A program made the position numbers and the translations under genes. From assembly GCA_973895155.1 (NCBI GenBank), contig OZ316891.1, positions 19,096,001-19,160,000 on the forward strand: 64,000 nt of DNA, given 5' to 3'. Of the stretch, positions 46,403 to 59,139 are shown piece after piece (position 1 is the first letter of the stretch; every line of letters starts with the position of its first letter). The stretch is from Marsupella aquatica (taxonomy: Eukaryota > Marchantiophyta). Under the pieces are notes generated by a model, which was given only the letters and a program-made list of their open reading frames with translations, made no database searches and was not told where the DNA came from.

Positions 46403-49400
46403 AATTAGTGGCTCTCTAGAGTTTAGGGTAATACCTTGGGAGTCTGGTGCAAGACTCATTCTAGGTAGTGAGAGACCTAGGGAGAGAAAGTGGACTCAAG
46501 AGCTCTGAGTGAGTGAGGCTATGGTATGTAATATGATGTTTCATAGTGAGCTTTTCTCGATTGTTGACATAGGCCTATCAAGGTGAATCATGAGAGTACT
46601 GTGTGGTCTCAATGCTGTCAGTATTTGTATGCATGGCACTTTCATTGCCAGTTTCATCGTCACTGGTTTGTTTTAACAGAAAATGCCAAATGAAACAAGA
46701 TACTTTGCATGCGTAGGGCCAATTCTGGCTGTTTGATTCAAGGGATGAGCTTTATTGGAGTTCATTTCAAAAGACTTTTGGTCTAGAGTTTGTATATTAA
46801 CTTTTACTTTTGACACTGCTATATGGTGAATCCAACTTTCATATTTTGTCTTATGCTGATTTTGGGTCTAGTATTTAGATTTATACAAGATGAATCATTT
46901 GTATTAATTAGATTGTGAATTTACTGGACCCCTTCTAATTTTAGTTAACTTTGAATATTTTGAATTTATTTTGGCTCCCCTCATAAATGTTTGATTTTTA
47001 ATTTTCAATCCCTCTTAGTGAATTCTATCTTTTCTCATGAGAGTGAGAGAAATGATTTGAACAATGTGCACATGTGGTGTACTAAGTTCCCCTAATGGTT
47101 TCCTTTACAAAATTTATGGTTTAATTGAGTTAATTGTCATTACCTCAAAACAAGTGAAATATATACTTTATGTGCACAAGTCTTGAGTAACTCAGTAATT
47201 TCCTGGTCATTATGTGTTTTTCTTTGCATGTATATTTATGGTTTTGTGTATTATCCCACTCACTCTTAATTAACAGATATTATGTTTTTGGCATGTACTT
47301 TACATCTACTCTTTTCTTTTATCATAAATAAAATTAGATGATAAATGAATTACATATAAATCACAAGACAAAAAAAGGAGACATGTTCCATGATGAACAT
47401 GCTATATATATATATAACAAGTGCCCCTCCAGTTTGTGTTTGGTGGAAAAAGTCACAAGATATTAGTGCCCACAATTAATTCCTTATAAAACCCTTGGAC
47501 ACAGGAAAAGAGCAAGAAGCTTAGAGCTATTGTGTGGACCCCAACACATGTTGGCACAGTAGCCGACACCAAAACAAAGAATGATGTGGGATCGAAAGTT
47601 GTTCATTGGTTGAACTGACAGGGGCACGAGTTAGAACTCAACCAATTATTGCATTGTGCTAAATTAAAAATAAAATAACTGAGTCAAGTGGGAACCCTAT
47701 GCCTTGTCTCATGTGAGCAGACATACCCATATGTCGTTCGACAAAGTAATGTGCTCTAAAACCACCACTGGCACTACACGAGATGAGGGGGAAGAGTTCC
47801 GTATTTTCCCCTTTTTCACATTCCTCCTCTAGACCAATATCCTCCACTATGTCAATATAAATTTCCTTTAAATTAAATGGTGCGACCTGGTGGCCCCAGG
47901 TCTGATGATGGGCAATGGTGCTTTAAGTCGTGCCAAAAGAAGTACATATATTCCTCTTTTGAAGAAATTCCTCAACTTTTTCATAATGAAGACGACAAGA
48001 AATGTTATCAACAGTGCCGATGGTCTAAGGGCGGTGACTCAAAGTTCATTGTATCAAAAGTTTGAACAGCATGTTCAACGCTAAAAAACTTTTGCTCCCC
48101 CTTTTGCATCATAGTGGGACGACGAGAGCTTTAAGATAGGTTTCAGCTTGACCACTTTCAGGTTACATGTCTTTAGGATGCGACCTTTTCTTACTGTAGC
48201 ACTATTCACGTAAGCTGCACGCCTGCACGAGTTAAATCATTACTTTTTCAAAAGGATACAGACTATTTTTCTATGGAGTTGCTATGCAACATCCAAACAT
48301 TTCTTGCGAGCACAGCTTGCTCTAAGGCTGTTTCCTTTTTTAGAAAAAAAAAAAAGAATTTTGGAGCCTTTTTACTCTGCTCGGTTGCCTCCTTTCATCC
48401 TAACATATAAACCACAGCTGCCACTATAAGAGGGGGCCGCCCTTACCAGGCTACTGTTCATTTACCTAGGTCAATAGTAGGCCTATCATGCAGATTCTCC
48501 CACTCATTTTCAGTCATCCACCCTGGAAATGGTTTTTTTGTCAGTTTTCTAGAAATTATGCACTATTTTTAGATGCACCTTTTTGTCAAACTTAGATCTT
48601 GGTGAGATCTGTGTTTGAGTCATACGTTACTCCTGATGGGGAACTAATGAGATGACACTGATTCTAACAAATTCCCCACAACATGATTTAGCAGTCTTTC
48701 ATATAGTATAGCATGCTCATCCTGGAACATGCTTCATTTTTTGTTTTTTAGTGATATACAGATGTTCTAATTAAAATATAAACAAGACATTGACTAGGAA
48801 GACATACAAAGACTACACTCTGTGATATTGAAACGTGTGCACATAAGGTACAAAAATAAAAGTACACATATAAAGAAAAATAATAATGAACAGGAAAGTT
48901 TAAGTTTATGGTATTGGGATGTGCACATAATGTACATGAGTAGAGATGCTTATGTTACTTATGTACTTATTTTAGGTAATGACACTCAAAATAATTAAAA
49001 CCATAAATTTAGGACACAAAATCATGAGTAGTGTTTAAAAACATAAGGTGTACACATTATTTAGATCATTTCTTCTGTACTCATGAGAATAAGGGCTAGA
49101 AATTCAACGAGCTTTGTTACAAGGTGGATGATCTTAAAATATAGCAAAGATTTAAAAAAATTAGCGGGGTGCCAGAATAAATAATCTAAACTATACAAGG
49201 AATGCACCTTGGTAAGACACATTGAAATAAAAATACATAACAAAAGAAGTTTGAATAAGACAAAATACTGAAAATTACATTCACCATATAGCAGCTTCAA
49301 AATAATCTCATATGTGCTGTTGCACTCTATGTGAAATGACTACTATGGGTTACAGGAATTCTTTAGCAGGGAACTTGTGGTTTAAAAATCTCTTGCAAAA

Positions 49401-49559
49401 TGACTGTACTTGAACAAAATCTGTTCTATAGAACCCACATCTTGATTTATGATAGCTATTATAGACAAGTCTCACATCCTGCCACGGAAAAAATTGATTA
49501 AATCTCCTGGCAAAAAGGTGTCCCGTTCTTAAAACGAATGGGGTTGCCTGTGTTTAGGG
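46403..49559. other. AT-rich intergenic DNA, no gene seen
   Basis: Contains a TA microsatellite near 47403-47416 and A-rich tracts. A frame at 47877-48065 with a Cys pattern has no family I recognise. Confidence 0.45.
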
Positions 49560-49589
49560 TTTAGGGCTAGGTTTCTGTCATTTCAATAA

Positions 49590-50060
49590 ACAACATTCAA
49601 ACTTTTAAGAACCTCATGCAAAAAATGGGTTTACTCTTTTAGAAAGAAAGAGCGCCTATTTCTCTGACTGGCTCGTTTCCCGCTTTCCATTTTAGGGAAC
49701 AACGTTGTTTGGCGCTTTTAATACACCTAGATTTTATTTTTAATTTTCATCTTTTAATTATTATTTTTACTTTTTAGAGCATGTTCTTCTCATTTCAATA
49801 AACAACGTCCAAACATTTAAGAATCCCATGCAAAAGAATGGTTTCCTCTTATAGAAAAAAAAAACAAGTGCTGCTTAGCCGTTTTCCTACTTTTCATGCT
49901 AAAAAGGGAACATTCAAACATTTAAGAATCTCGTGAAAAAAAACTCGTTTCCGCTTTTAGAGAAAACATGTGTTGCGCAGCCTTTTTACTCGGGCTTAGT
50001 TTCCCTCTTTACATTTAAAAGAACAACATCCAAAGAATTTAAGAATCTATGCAAAAAAGA
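49590..50060. repeat. Degenerate tandem repeat, about 120-190-bp unit
   Basis: The motif CAACATTCAAACTTTTAAGA, then CATGCAAAAAATGG and CTTTTAGA, recurs at about 49592, 49801, 49911 and 50025 with decreasing similarity. A further relative lies at about 48290. Confidence 0.6.
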
Positions 50061-51199
50061 AAAAAAGTAGATGTAGAAAATAGTATTTTGTCCCATGCCC
50101 AACAACAGGCAGGTATGTCCCACGTTGAGACTAGAGCGTGATCTTTGTATACACTTTTCCCCTTGAAAGAAGCACTTTACTTGTGAGAAAAGTAAAACCC
50201 ACTAAAAACTGGGAGTAAGACACTGGATCAGAGACGAGCAAAGGGGCCAACAACCACTCACAGACCAAACACGGTCAGTCAGGAGGGCAAAGGAAAGAAA
50301 GAGTAACTACAGGGGAAAGGGTGCCAAAAGCCACCCACCAAAGAAAAGCCACCTAAACAACTATAACAAATAAGAGGGCTGACTCAGCTAAAAGCACAGA
50401 AAGAGAGCCAGGAAGTAACTGGGATGATCTGAACAAGTGTCTTTCAACAAAAATCCAAGAAGAGGATTAAGTATCTGCTCAAAAAACTCTATCTGCTCAA
50501 GGAACTGAATCGACCAAAACGACAACAAGGATCTCAAGGAAGAACGAGTCCAGTATCCTCTAGACCCTTAGAATTCATGGGGGATCAAAGCTCACCAAGG
50601 ACGAAAGTCCACAACCAGAACACCATCCTTCAGCTGAAAAAGGCCACCATCCCATGCAAAGTCCCTATACATCTCATCAAGGTTGCCCATATGAAATGTG
50701 GAGAACTGTTTTCTGACCATGGATGACCTTGTGGGTCACTACGGAGCAGAAAACTGTGCTTATATACATGAAGGTCTCTTACTTTGTTTAATATAACAAG
50801 GACACTGCCCACAGGCAAAAGGAGAAAAGCCCCGCCTGTCTTCTATTTTTGTATTTTCCCATAGCTTTGTACACCTACAGTACTTAACGTGTTAACCCCA
50901 CCTGAGAGAGTCCCTTGGTTAAATCTGCATTGGATGTTTGACGATTAAATTTTTGATAGTGTTGAATTTTTGATAGTGTTGGTAATGGACTTTCTTAGTT
51001 CCTAAGTAAAATTGAAAAAGCATGAGTACGGTAGAGAATACAGATTTATGTTACCTTGCACAGTGTCCCACTTTCTGATAGTGCTGGTAATGGACTTTTT
51101 GGGCATTCCTATGTAAAAAATAAAAAACTGAATAAGGCAAAGAATATTAAACGTACGCTATTTTGTACAGTATACAAGTTCTCCCAAAAGACTAACCAA
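50061..51199. other. No gene seen
   Basis: Non-coding. Two related blocks (GATAGTGTTGGTAATGGACT at about 50977, GATAGTGCTGGTAATGGACT at about 51077) mark a local duplication. Confidence 0.5.
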
Positions 51200-51398
51200 G
51201 TTTTTCTAGAAACAGCTTTTTGCTAAAGTACCCCCCAAACTGAGCTTTATTGCAAACTTGCCCCCCAACTAAAATATTTACTATACTGTCCCCCAAAACC
51301 ATATATCGACACTACCCGTAGCCTCAATCACTTACTGAACAATGTACCCAAATTCCTACCCTGCACATACTTTGGTAAAAAGCTGTTTCTAGAAAATA
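51200..51398. mobile_element. About 195-bp MITE-like element with 29-bp inverted ends
   Basis: The left arm 51202-51230 starts TTTTCTAGAAACAGCTTTTT. The right arm 51368-51396 is its reverse complement with 27 of 29 matches. The interior has three C-tracts (ACCCCCCAAAC, GCCCCCCAACT, TGTCCCCCAAAA) and no open frame. The target-site duplication is unclear. Confidence 0.75.
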
Positions 51399-53659
51399 GG
51401 ACATCGTTCACTATGTGTAATTGGATTTCTTAGTTTCCAAATTAGCTTTTGTCCGTCATCAACCTTAGTAACTGGAATTTGAGAGTTTACTTCAGCAAAA
51501 AATAACACAAAGTACGTAGATTTTGTTGCTAATGCTAGTTTGAGTTCCAATTCTACAACGAAGAGTAATTAATTCCCATTTACAGTCAAGTAAGTCCTAC
51601 CATTGCAGCACTATTGCCTTTTTCTATTGCCCCACTTTGGCAAGTAGTGCAACCAGCATTCATTGTTGAGTAATTCCCACCAAAGAGCTAGAGAAGGAGA
51701 CAGAAAGATAATGTAAACATTACCATGCCACTCATCCACCGACTTCTATGCATCATCCAACCCTATTTGTGATTGGGGACTTATCGTGGAAATTCAGTAC
51801 ACAAAAGCCATGCTAAATACATACACGAGTCCAGTCAGAAGGGATGAAAGAAAGTGTTGCAGGGACCATAGAGGGAGCAATCTCAGAAGTGATGGGATTG
51901 GAAGGGAATTGGTTTATGCTCCCCCTATTTCACCCTGTAGGGTCACCATGCTTGAGGAGAGAGTGATTTGAGCAGTAGCAATTATGCCTGTATCAAAATG
52001 AAATATAATTAAGAAAATTATTTGGATGATATTGTGGGTTCCAACATGTTCCCTCTTGCTTGAGATTTTGAATATATGATGCCCACACAGACTATGTGTT
52101 CCCTCATCTCTGAAATGTATCCCCCTTGATTGTTTTGATTGATTTTTCTTTGGGGCCATGTTACACTCTACATAGATTTTGCACAGAAAATTAGTATTAC
52201 CAAGCCAGGTATATGCTTAATCAATGGTTTCTTACCCAATCAACCCCCTTAAACAGTTTTTGGTGAAATGTTCTTATATGAGGCATTATATCATGTACTA
52301 TCAATAGCAAAAGAGAACGTGAACCCAGTTTGTGGTATAACCTGAACCATGGGTACTAGTACTAGTACTATTGCATATTATGAAGTATGCAAACACACTT
52401 ATTCTCAAAACTTTTTTTTTAATTTTGAAGCATGCAATTTTGAAGGTGAAACAACAAGCCCGGATGGATACAGAGTGACTTTTGTTGGATATATGAGCCT
52501 CCTGACAGTTTAACACAAAATCACCACTGATACTTGAAATAGATGACCGTCTCTCATTAACATAAGCTAATCATGTTTAGACATTACGTTGCATTAGTAC
52601 CCATTGACCCATTAATTCCTTCCTGGAATCGACAAGCATGCTGCCAAAATTGCTTGAGGGTTGGGCTGCTTTTGGACAGCTAGTTGGTTAGGAGAGGCTG
52701 GAAGAGAGGAGTGAGCCTGTCATGGCATATGCCCAGACCTGCTCACCAAACTTTAAATAAGGATTGTGCACTCTATTAGCCCTGGCTAATCTCAGGTTCA
52801 TTAATTTGAAGGCCATCGACAAGCTCTGACTTCCTTTCTATCCAAGTGGCACTCATATAATAAATTCATTTTGTTGAGATGAATTTCAGAATTCACCACT
52901 GAAGACCGTACTGGTTCTGTCTTCAAACACAAATTAAAGTACCAAAAGTGCATCCAATGCCAAACTTACGGACTGTGCTTTCGACACAATTGCAACATAC
53001 CATGCCTTGGGCTCAAATCATACTTAGCCAATTTCAGGTCACTATGGTAAATGTTCTCAGTAGTGCTCCTCACAAGGACTACCTGTAAGAAACATTCAGA
53101 GGCTCGATCTTTGGGTGACAAATGATCATTGGCGTTGATCAAGCAAGAAACTGTTGTTTGGGGGTCAATTGATCATATACCTCCTTTGGCTACTGAGAGT
53201 CCTAGATTGAATGGACATATTAGGGTCTTATGCAATCAAAGCAGAACCACAGGACATTCCTGTTTAGGCTCACAATGGACAAACAGGTTCTCATCATGGT
53301 GGACCTTCCCACCCAGCGCCCTCACCAATCGCAACACTCATGCCTAAGTGCCCTTGGTGCCTGAACACCTCCACGGAACTCCTTGAGCAAGCAACTTGAT
53401 GTCCCTTGCACCCCCGACGCCCACTCTCATACAAAGTCGCACTTGCTCCCTAACACGACCGTTGCTCAATGGTCTTCATGTCTGCACAAGCAACCAAACA
53501 TTTTGGTAAGTAACCCAAAAGGATCTAGATCTCCCAAGTCTAGTATCCTAACTCAAGCTCAACAGACATTGGTAAGTAGGTCAGCAATAGGTTGGCCCGC
53601 ATGGCCTTGCCATAAGCCTCAACCAGAGCCGACACCTACTAGTCGTCGAACAGCCCCTC
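51399..53659. other. No gene seen
   Basis: Intergenic DNA with short frames only. A small repeat (TACTAG units) lies at about 52354-52370. Confidence 0.45.
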
Positions 53660-53668
53660 TTTGGGAGC
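53660..53668. repeat. 9-bp target-site duplication (left)
   Basis: TTTGGGAGC, identical to 53965-53973 on the other side of the MITE. Confidence 0.75.
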
Positions 53669-53964
53669 TCGGGGGTCTCACTATATGGGGACCTCCCCAT
53701 CACCTGCGACGTTTTCAGGCCTCGGACCCCCTAAAATGTAAGAAAAAAAATATTATTTTTTAACCCCTATAAAGTTGGAATATTTTTGGAATATTCCAAA
53801 AATTGGATTAAAAAGACCCTAATGTTCTTATAAGTCTCAAAATTGAATTAAAAAGACCCTATTGTTCTTCTACAAAAATTCTTAAGTCTTCCCTTATAAC
53901 CAATAAAATGACCCTATCCTTCGTCGCATGTGATATGTCATTTTGTGGAAGTGAAACCCCCAAG
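53669..53964. mobile_element. MITE with about 40-bp terminal inverted repeats and 9-bp target-site duplication
   Basis: This 296-bp element begins TCGGGGGTCTCACTATATGG and ends GTGAAACCCCCAAG. The ends are inverted repeats, including the subterminal CATCACCTGCGACG versus CGTCGCATGTGATATG. It is flanked by TTTGGGAGC on both sides. A 9-bp duplication with long terminal repeats is the signature of Mutator-like elements. It has no coding capacity. Relatives are at 14965-15247 and about 59140-59474. Confidence 0.8.
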
Positions 53965-53973
53965 TTTGGGAGC

Positions 53974-54640
53974 AGGCTTTGCACCCCCTAGTACGTATCC
54001 ATCACCAATTGATTGCCCTGCCCCCAGGACATGCTCATGGCCCAAATAGCGTAACTTATCCTAAAGCTTGTCCTAAAATGTCAAGACCAGAATGGTCCGA
54101 CTCTAGTAACCAACTCACAGTTCTCGCTCAATTGATAGCCTAGGGGCCAAGTGCACTTGGAACTCACCTCCATGCCTACTTGGCCTTGCCCCCCCAACAC
54201 AAGCTCCCTTGGGAAACTGAATGCAGCTTGGCTGCTGTTTCGGTAAGATTTGGCAAGCAGGCAAGATAGCCCTCGCAAACCTCGAGAATCCATGGCACCC
54301 CTAGACCCAACTGATCTCAGGAGGATGTAGTCATTCTCAAGAGCTTTCCAACGCACCCAATTCAAAAGTCCTCCAACGGATCGCCGTTTTCGTTTGGCAT
54401 CTCCCCTTGGTGTTGCGACATCCGTTACTCACAACTTGGGCTCACCCTTGGCCCCTAGGAAGACACCACTCCCTTCATATATGCTTTTGGAGACTTGCCA
54501 CCCCCTAGACCAACTTTGGTCCCCATATTTTGGTCCCCCACTTGCTTGGGGGAGTCACTTCCACGGAAGTGGCTATGAGAAGTGGATATTTTTGAGCGAA
54601 GGGTTAACTAACCATAAATTTTAAATTTTTTAAGTTTGAG
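53974..54640. other. No gene seen
   Basis: Non-coding DNA with CCCCT-rich words. A minus-strand frame at 54081-54365 has no recognisable domain. Confidence 0.4.
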
Positions 54641-55340
54641 ACATCAAATGAGGCTGAAGAGGAACCTGAAGACTACTTTGAAGTGTTATACAACTCTCAA
54701 GCCCATCTGAGGTTGACTCGGATTGATATGAGAGTCGGAGGATCGACCCGGAACTTTGCACTGAAGCCAGCAACGAGATAGCACGTCTTGAAACTCGCCT
54801 TTACTGAACATCAGCTGTCTCCTGTCGAAGTTTTAAAATCATAAGTCAAACACAGGCCAAATTACAACAGAATCCGGATATAAGGAAGGAGAGTCGACCC
54901 GGCCTCTCACACCTCTCGAAGTCGAACTTAGTAGGTTTTGAGTTCCCGAGTGCATTAGGCTGTATAAGCAGTAGAGTGAGGAGGCTCTACCCTTTTGGGT
55001 AGAGAATCTTGGGTCCGGATTATAGGACCAATCTTCCATTGCACGATGAGAGCCTGGATATGAGAGTACTGACTGAATTGTTGTGAGGGGAATGCCTACT
55101 CCTACGCTAGGAGTGAAGGTAGGAAGTTTGAGATCCTGATCGTGGACAAGTCGGTTGTGAGAAGGGAAGCCAGGTTGACCCGGACGCTGCTACTGAAGGC
55201 CGGATTGAGTCTGACTTCCGCCACCGTTTGATGGACCTGCACCGTGAGTGAAGGAATCTTGATTGATTTATGATGATTAGGTTGTCACCTGATCAAAAAA
55301 GCTATAGCCAGGTCGACCCGAACATCTCTGACAACTTACG

Positions 55341-58176
55341 ATGCCGAAGAGATTGAATTGTTTGAGGACGCACAATTATAGAGCTCGCTGTAGAGGAGGC
55401 ATCCCATTTAATAGAAACCAGTATCTTGCTTTCATCAACTCTATGGATGAAAAGGCGGGTCAAGCCGGAATGTCCACTTCTCGAGTTTCCAAGGGACATT
55501 CAACCTCGACATCCCCTGCACCCACGCCAATTAAAGCCCCTGTGAGACAATCGAAGAGGAAGGAGGTCCCTGTTGCCATGAAAATCCTGAAGCCAGCTAT
55601 TCCGGATAGTGAAGCTGAGAAGGTCAAACTGAGAGAGTCTTTGATCAGAATGGGCTGCGAGTCTCTAATGGAGATTCCCTGGAGTTATCAGAATGAGGAC
55701 ATGATCAAAGAGATATGATCCAAGGAGTTTCCGGCTGAGTTTAAAGATACCTCCTGAACGATGGACGCAGATGATGGTTGCAGCAGCCTTTGTCCTGGAG
55801 GATGAGGGAGAAGGTCTAGTAGGAAGAGCTGTTAATCTGATCCTCCCTTACTTCAAAGGAGCCATCAACAGTAAGGACGGATTCAACGTTTCCAAGTGTG
55901 TGGACCCTGATCTGAAACGAGTCTTCAGCTTCCTATTACCCTTGCTATATCCTGAGAAGCCAAGAAGAGTTATTGTTTGAGCTGGTTCTACCATTGTTGC
56001 TGCTTACAAGGGGGAAAGGAAGGTCAATTGGGCCAAGCTTATCTTTGATTTAATGAGGAAGCTGGTACATAATCTTTCCAATAAGGGCCCTACTCCTCTC
56101 TCCTGCTACCTGGTACATTTGTATAGTTTTGAAGGAGTCTTGTTCATAGAAGAGAAAAAGATACTGGTGGCCAAGTTTAACTTCATTAAGTATGAAGAAG
56201 CAAATTCAGATCCCTGGGCCCTCAGCGTTACTAATACAGGGAGGACATGTGAACAATGCAAGGGTATTTTTAATGTAATACAAACAAATTTTTATAATAA
56301 TTTTTAAAGTAGGCAACATCCCTGTATATACATTCATCACAATATTAGTAATAAGGCTCTTATCAAATACATGTCACATTATTCTTACGCAAGGGTACCC
56401 AAAATGCCAAGTACACGCGTCACTATATGTTGGGACACATACAGTCATCACCTCATTTGCACACGTGTTCATATAGTAAATCAGACATTTAATTATTTGT
56501 TGTCTTAAGGCAAGTTTAGTTTTGTGGGACCCTTTATGGTGGGATAAATGGTTTTGGGTAGACATGTTTACCCACATGTTTAGGAGTTAAGTCAGGAGTT
56601 GAGTAAATATTGGGAATCTGGGATTGATGGGGATTCATGGATCAACCCCACATGGACGGACAAGATTACTTTTGAATTCTCTTGAATCAAACAGCCAGGT
56701 ATGAGGCTAGATGTGTTTGCGTGTGTAGGGGGGTATCGGGTGCTCAACCAATGTTTGTTATAGTTGGTTCAGACTTTGGAGTATTATCCCTCGATTATAC
56801 ATATAGTACTCATGAAACCAGAAGTTTAGAGGCACTATTGCGAACACTAAGAAGAGAGTGCATGCCTATTTATATACTATAGGAAGAACTATTCTTGTAG
56901 TGTATTAATTTTGTTCATCTATATAAAATATGTATCCTGAACATTGGGCGTAACAACCATACAAGTCCCCTATGCAGTCTCATCTATTTTAATATGATAT
57001 TTGCAATTTTAAAAATTCAAGGGTGTTTTCAATTCCTTGAAAAACTCTATTATAATTTACAAAAGGATAAAATTTAATAGAAAATTTAATATTTTTACAT
57101 TAACAAGGAGATTTTTTTTGTGAACAAAAATATTAAGAAGGGGTACACGGGGGGTGTCTGTTCTCAGGGGGGTTCACTTAATGTAGTAAGAGTGAGGGCC
57201 CAGGGATCCAGATATCACTCAGGCCACCTCTGACGACAGTGAGGATGAGGAACCCGCAGAGCTGAATCCTCGAAAGACCCGGTCTTCTACTCGGAATCTT
57301 GACCCAAACTTTTTTGACCCGGCCTTTGTCGACCGGACTCACTTTCCGGATGCACCCTGACATGCCTCCCAAGACACCCTAGATGACTTCCAGATCATCT
57401 CAGACACATTTCAGAAGGTGAAGAGGAAAACCTTTGTGATGGAGAAGGCCATTACTGATATTGCTCAGAAGCTAGGAGTGAAACCAGGGCAGATCCTTGA
57501 AAAGATCTCCACTATGAGTGATGCCACAGATAAGAAGAAGATGGAGAAGGAGAATGAGTTCCTCAGGAAGTAGATATCTGAACTCAAACAGCAGTTGGAA
57601 AAGAGTAAGAAGAAAAATGAACTTGAGCACACTCTCCAACTCAGTATCACTCAATCTTTGGATTTGATTGAGCCTTTGATTAAGATAGCCTCTGTGGATA
57701 TTCTTAAGGCACAGATCTATGATGAGTATTTGGCCAAGAACTCCACACCCATCCTCTTCTCAAAGATTAATCATTTAGTAGTAGATGTGAGTGCCAAGGT
57801 GGATGATGCATTTACAGGCCTCTCAAAGACCTGTAAGGACTTAAGGGAGCTGTGTGACTTGACTACAGAGAAGCTATTAGATGATGTTGAGATTCCTACC
57901 TTTGCCTCTAGGTCTTTCTCCCCTAGTCCTCATGAGGGAGTCTTTTCCACTGGCCCTTCATCACCCCTTAACCCTCATGGTTTTCCCACCCCCAGTACAC
58001 ACCTCCACTCTCATTCTTTCACTTATTCCTATGATCCAAGTGCTCATCAGGAGAACCTGGACATTGACCCGTCCCTTCCTTTTACTATTGGACAACAGGG
58101 AGTTTTCTTCCGACTAGAGCCCCTTGCTGTGGCTAGCCCTGAGGAGGTTCCTTCCCAAAAGTTAGGATCAGAATAG
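55341..58176 (+). pseudogene. Broken gag-like protein gene of a plant retroelement
   Basis: The first frame (55341-55715) has a Ser/Pro/Lys-rich part and ends SLMEIPWSYQNEDMIKE. A frame change leads to 55771, with VGRAVNLILPYFKGAINSKD and VLLPLLYPEKPRR-type text, a TGA at 55978 and then further helical sequence (KVNWAKLIFDLMRKLVHNL, YLVHLYSFEGVLF). At 56209 a 1-kb transposon interrupts it. The same frame resumes at 57211 with an acidic and then coiled-coil part, broken by stops at 57358 and 57571, and ends at 58176 after a Ser/Pro-rich tail. It resembles uncharacterised plant transposon-encoded proteins. The function is unassigned. Confidence 0.55.
56209..57208. mobile_element. 1-kb TIR transposon inserted in the gag-like gene
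   Basis: The left end GATCCCTGGGCCCTCAGCG and the right end (reverse complement GATCCCTGGGCCCTCACTC) form inverted repeats that stay similar for about 26 bases (TTACTA shared). The host frame stops at 56208 and resumes in the same phase at 57211, with the host bases CAG or CA duplicated at the borders. The interior is very AT-rich with no transposase, so the element is non-autonomous. A second, partial family member starts at 13199. Confidence 0.75.
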
Positions 58177-58400
58177 AGTTATATCTAGAGAGTTAGAGCC
58201 ACATTAGTTTAGACCTAGAAATGGCTATATGGACTAGTATATGAGTAAGTAGACTCCAGTATTTTGTTGGTGTATCCATTGGAGACTCTACTCCATTTTT
58301 GACTAGGATAGTTTACTTTTATTTACATATTTCTTTAGACTTGGGTTTTGAAAAGACATGTCTTTTCATAATCTCCACTTTTAGTACAAAAGGAGGAGAT

Positions 58401-59139
58401 CCCGAAGTCAACCCCGGGAGAGAGAGATGCATTTGATTTCCCCATTTTGATTTTGGAGAAATCTATGTCTTTTCTTCCCTTCTTTTTACCATGGTTAAGT
58501 AAAGAGAAGTTTCAAGATTAGCAACCCTTTGAGTTGTTGTGCAATATTCAATGAATACTAGCATGTGCCTATGATGATATTGGAAGATCAGCAAGGTCTG
58601 TGACCAATTCATATAGAAGATTCACCAAAGAGAAATTGGAATTTGCGTGAAACTCAAATAAGCAATCTTAAGGATAGTAGGAGAAGTAAACCAATTCGAG
58701 TATCCTAGTACCGTCTTAAGCAAGACCAGAAAAGTGTCCCGGGTTGATTTACATTGTTGTCTTCTAAATTCAAGAGATGGAGAAGAGATGGAGATGATAA
58801 ATAAAAAAGCATATACAATGTTGATTTCCAAATCTTAAATTAGGCCATAATCCTTATTGAAGGAGTGGTGATGATCGGAATTCAATTTCTTTGCGCTTTG
58901 AAACCTCCTACCTACTCTCTCTAGTTTTTTATCTTTGTTAATTCTAGCGTTTATTTCTGCACTGTGAATCCTGTGGATTACCCACTTGAGTTTGTGGTTA
59001 AACACTTATGTTAAGGAGATCATTAGAAATCTCTCCAACCTAAGAATGTTGGTGTAAACTTCTCAAATTGTGTTAATTCAGTCTTTTCGATCTTATCCAC
59101 TCCAAACGGAAACTAAATCAAGTTGTTAAGGAGTAAATA
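58401..59139. other. Possible 3' LTR or flank of the gag-like element
   Basis: DNA following the polypurine tract. Words such as TTTGATTTCCCCATTTTGATTTTGG resemble the start of some plant LTRs, but no matching upstream LTR is in the window, so the boundaries are not defined. Confidence 0.3.

Larger units (their letters stand above)
54641..58400 (+). mobile_element. 5'-truncated, gag-like LTR-retrotransposon remnant
   Basis: The leader (54641-55330) repeats the word TCGACCCGG four times in varying form. It is followed by broken plus-strand coding frames (55341-58176) and then a polypurine tract, AAAAGGAGGAGAT, at 58388-58400. That order suggests the 3' part of an LTR retrotransposon. No protease, integrase or reverse transcriptase motif was found, so this may be a gag-only (non-autonomous) family or a deleted copy. 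A 5' LTR could not be identified. Confidence 0.5.

Noticed and set aside
47877-48084. Two overlapping plus-strand frames with Cys/Trp pattern suggesting a zinc finger
   Set aside because: No spacing matches a known finger and there are no flanking exons; left unassigned.
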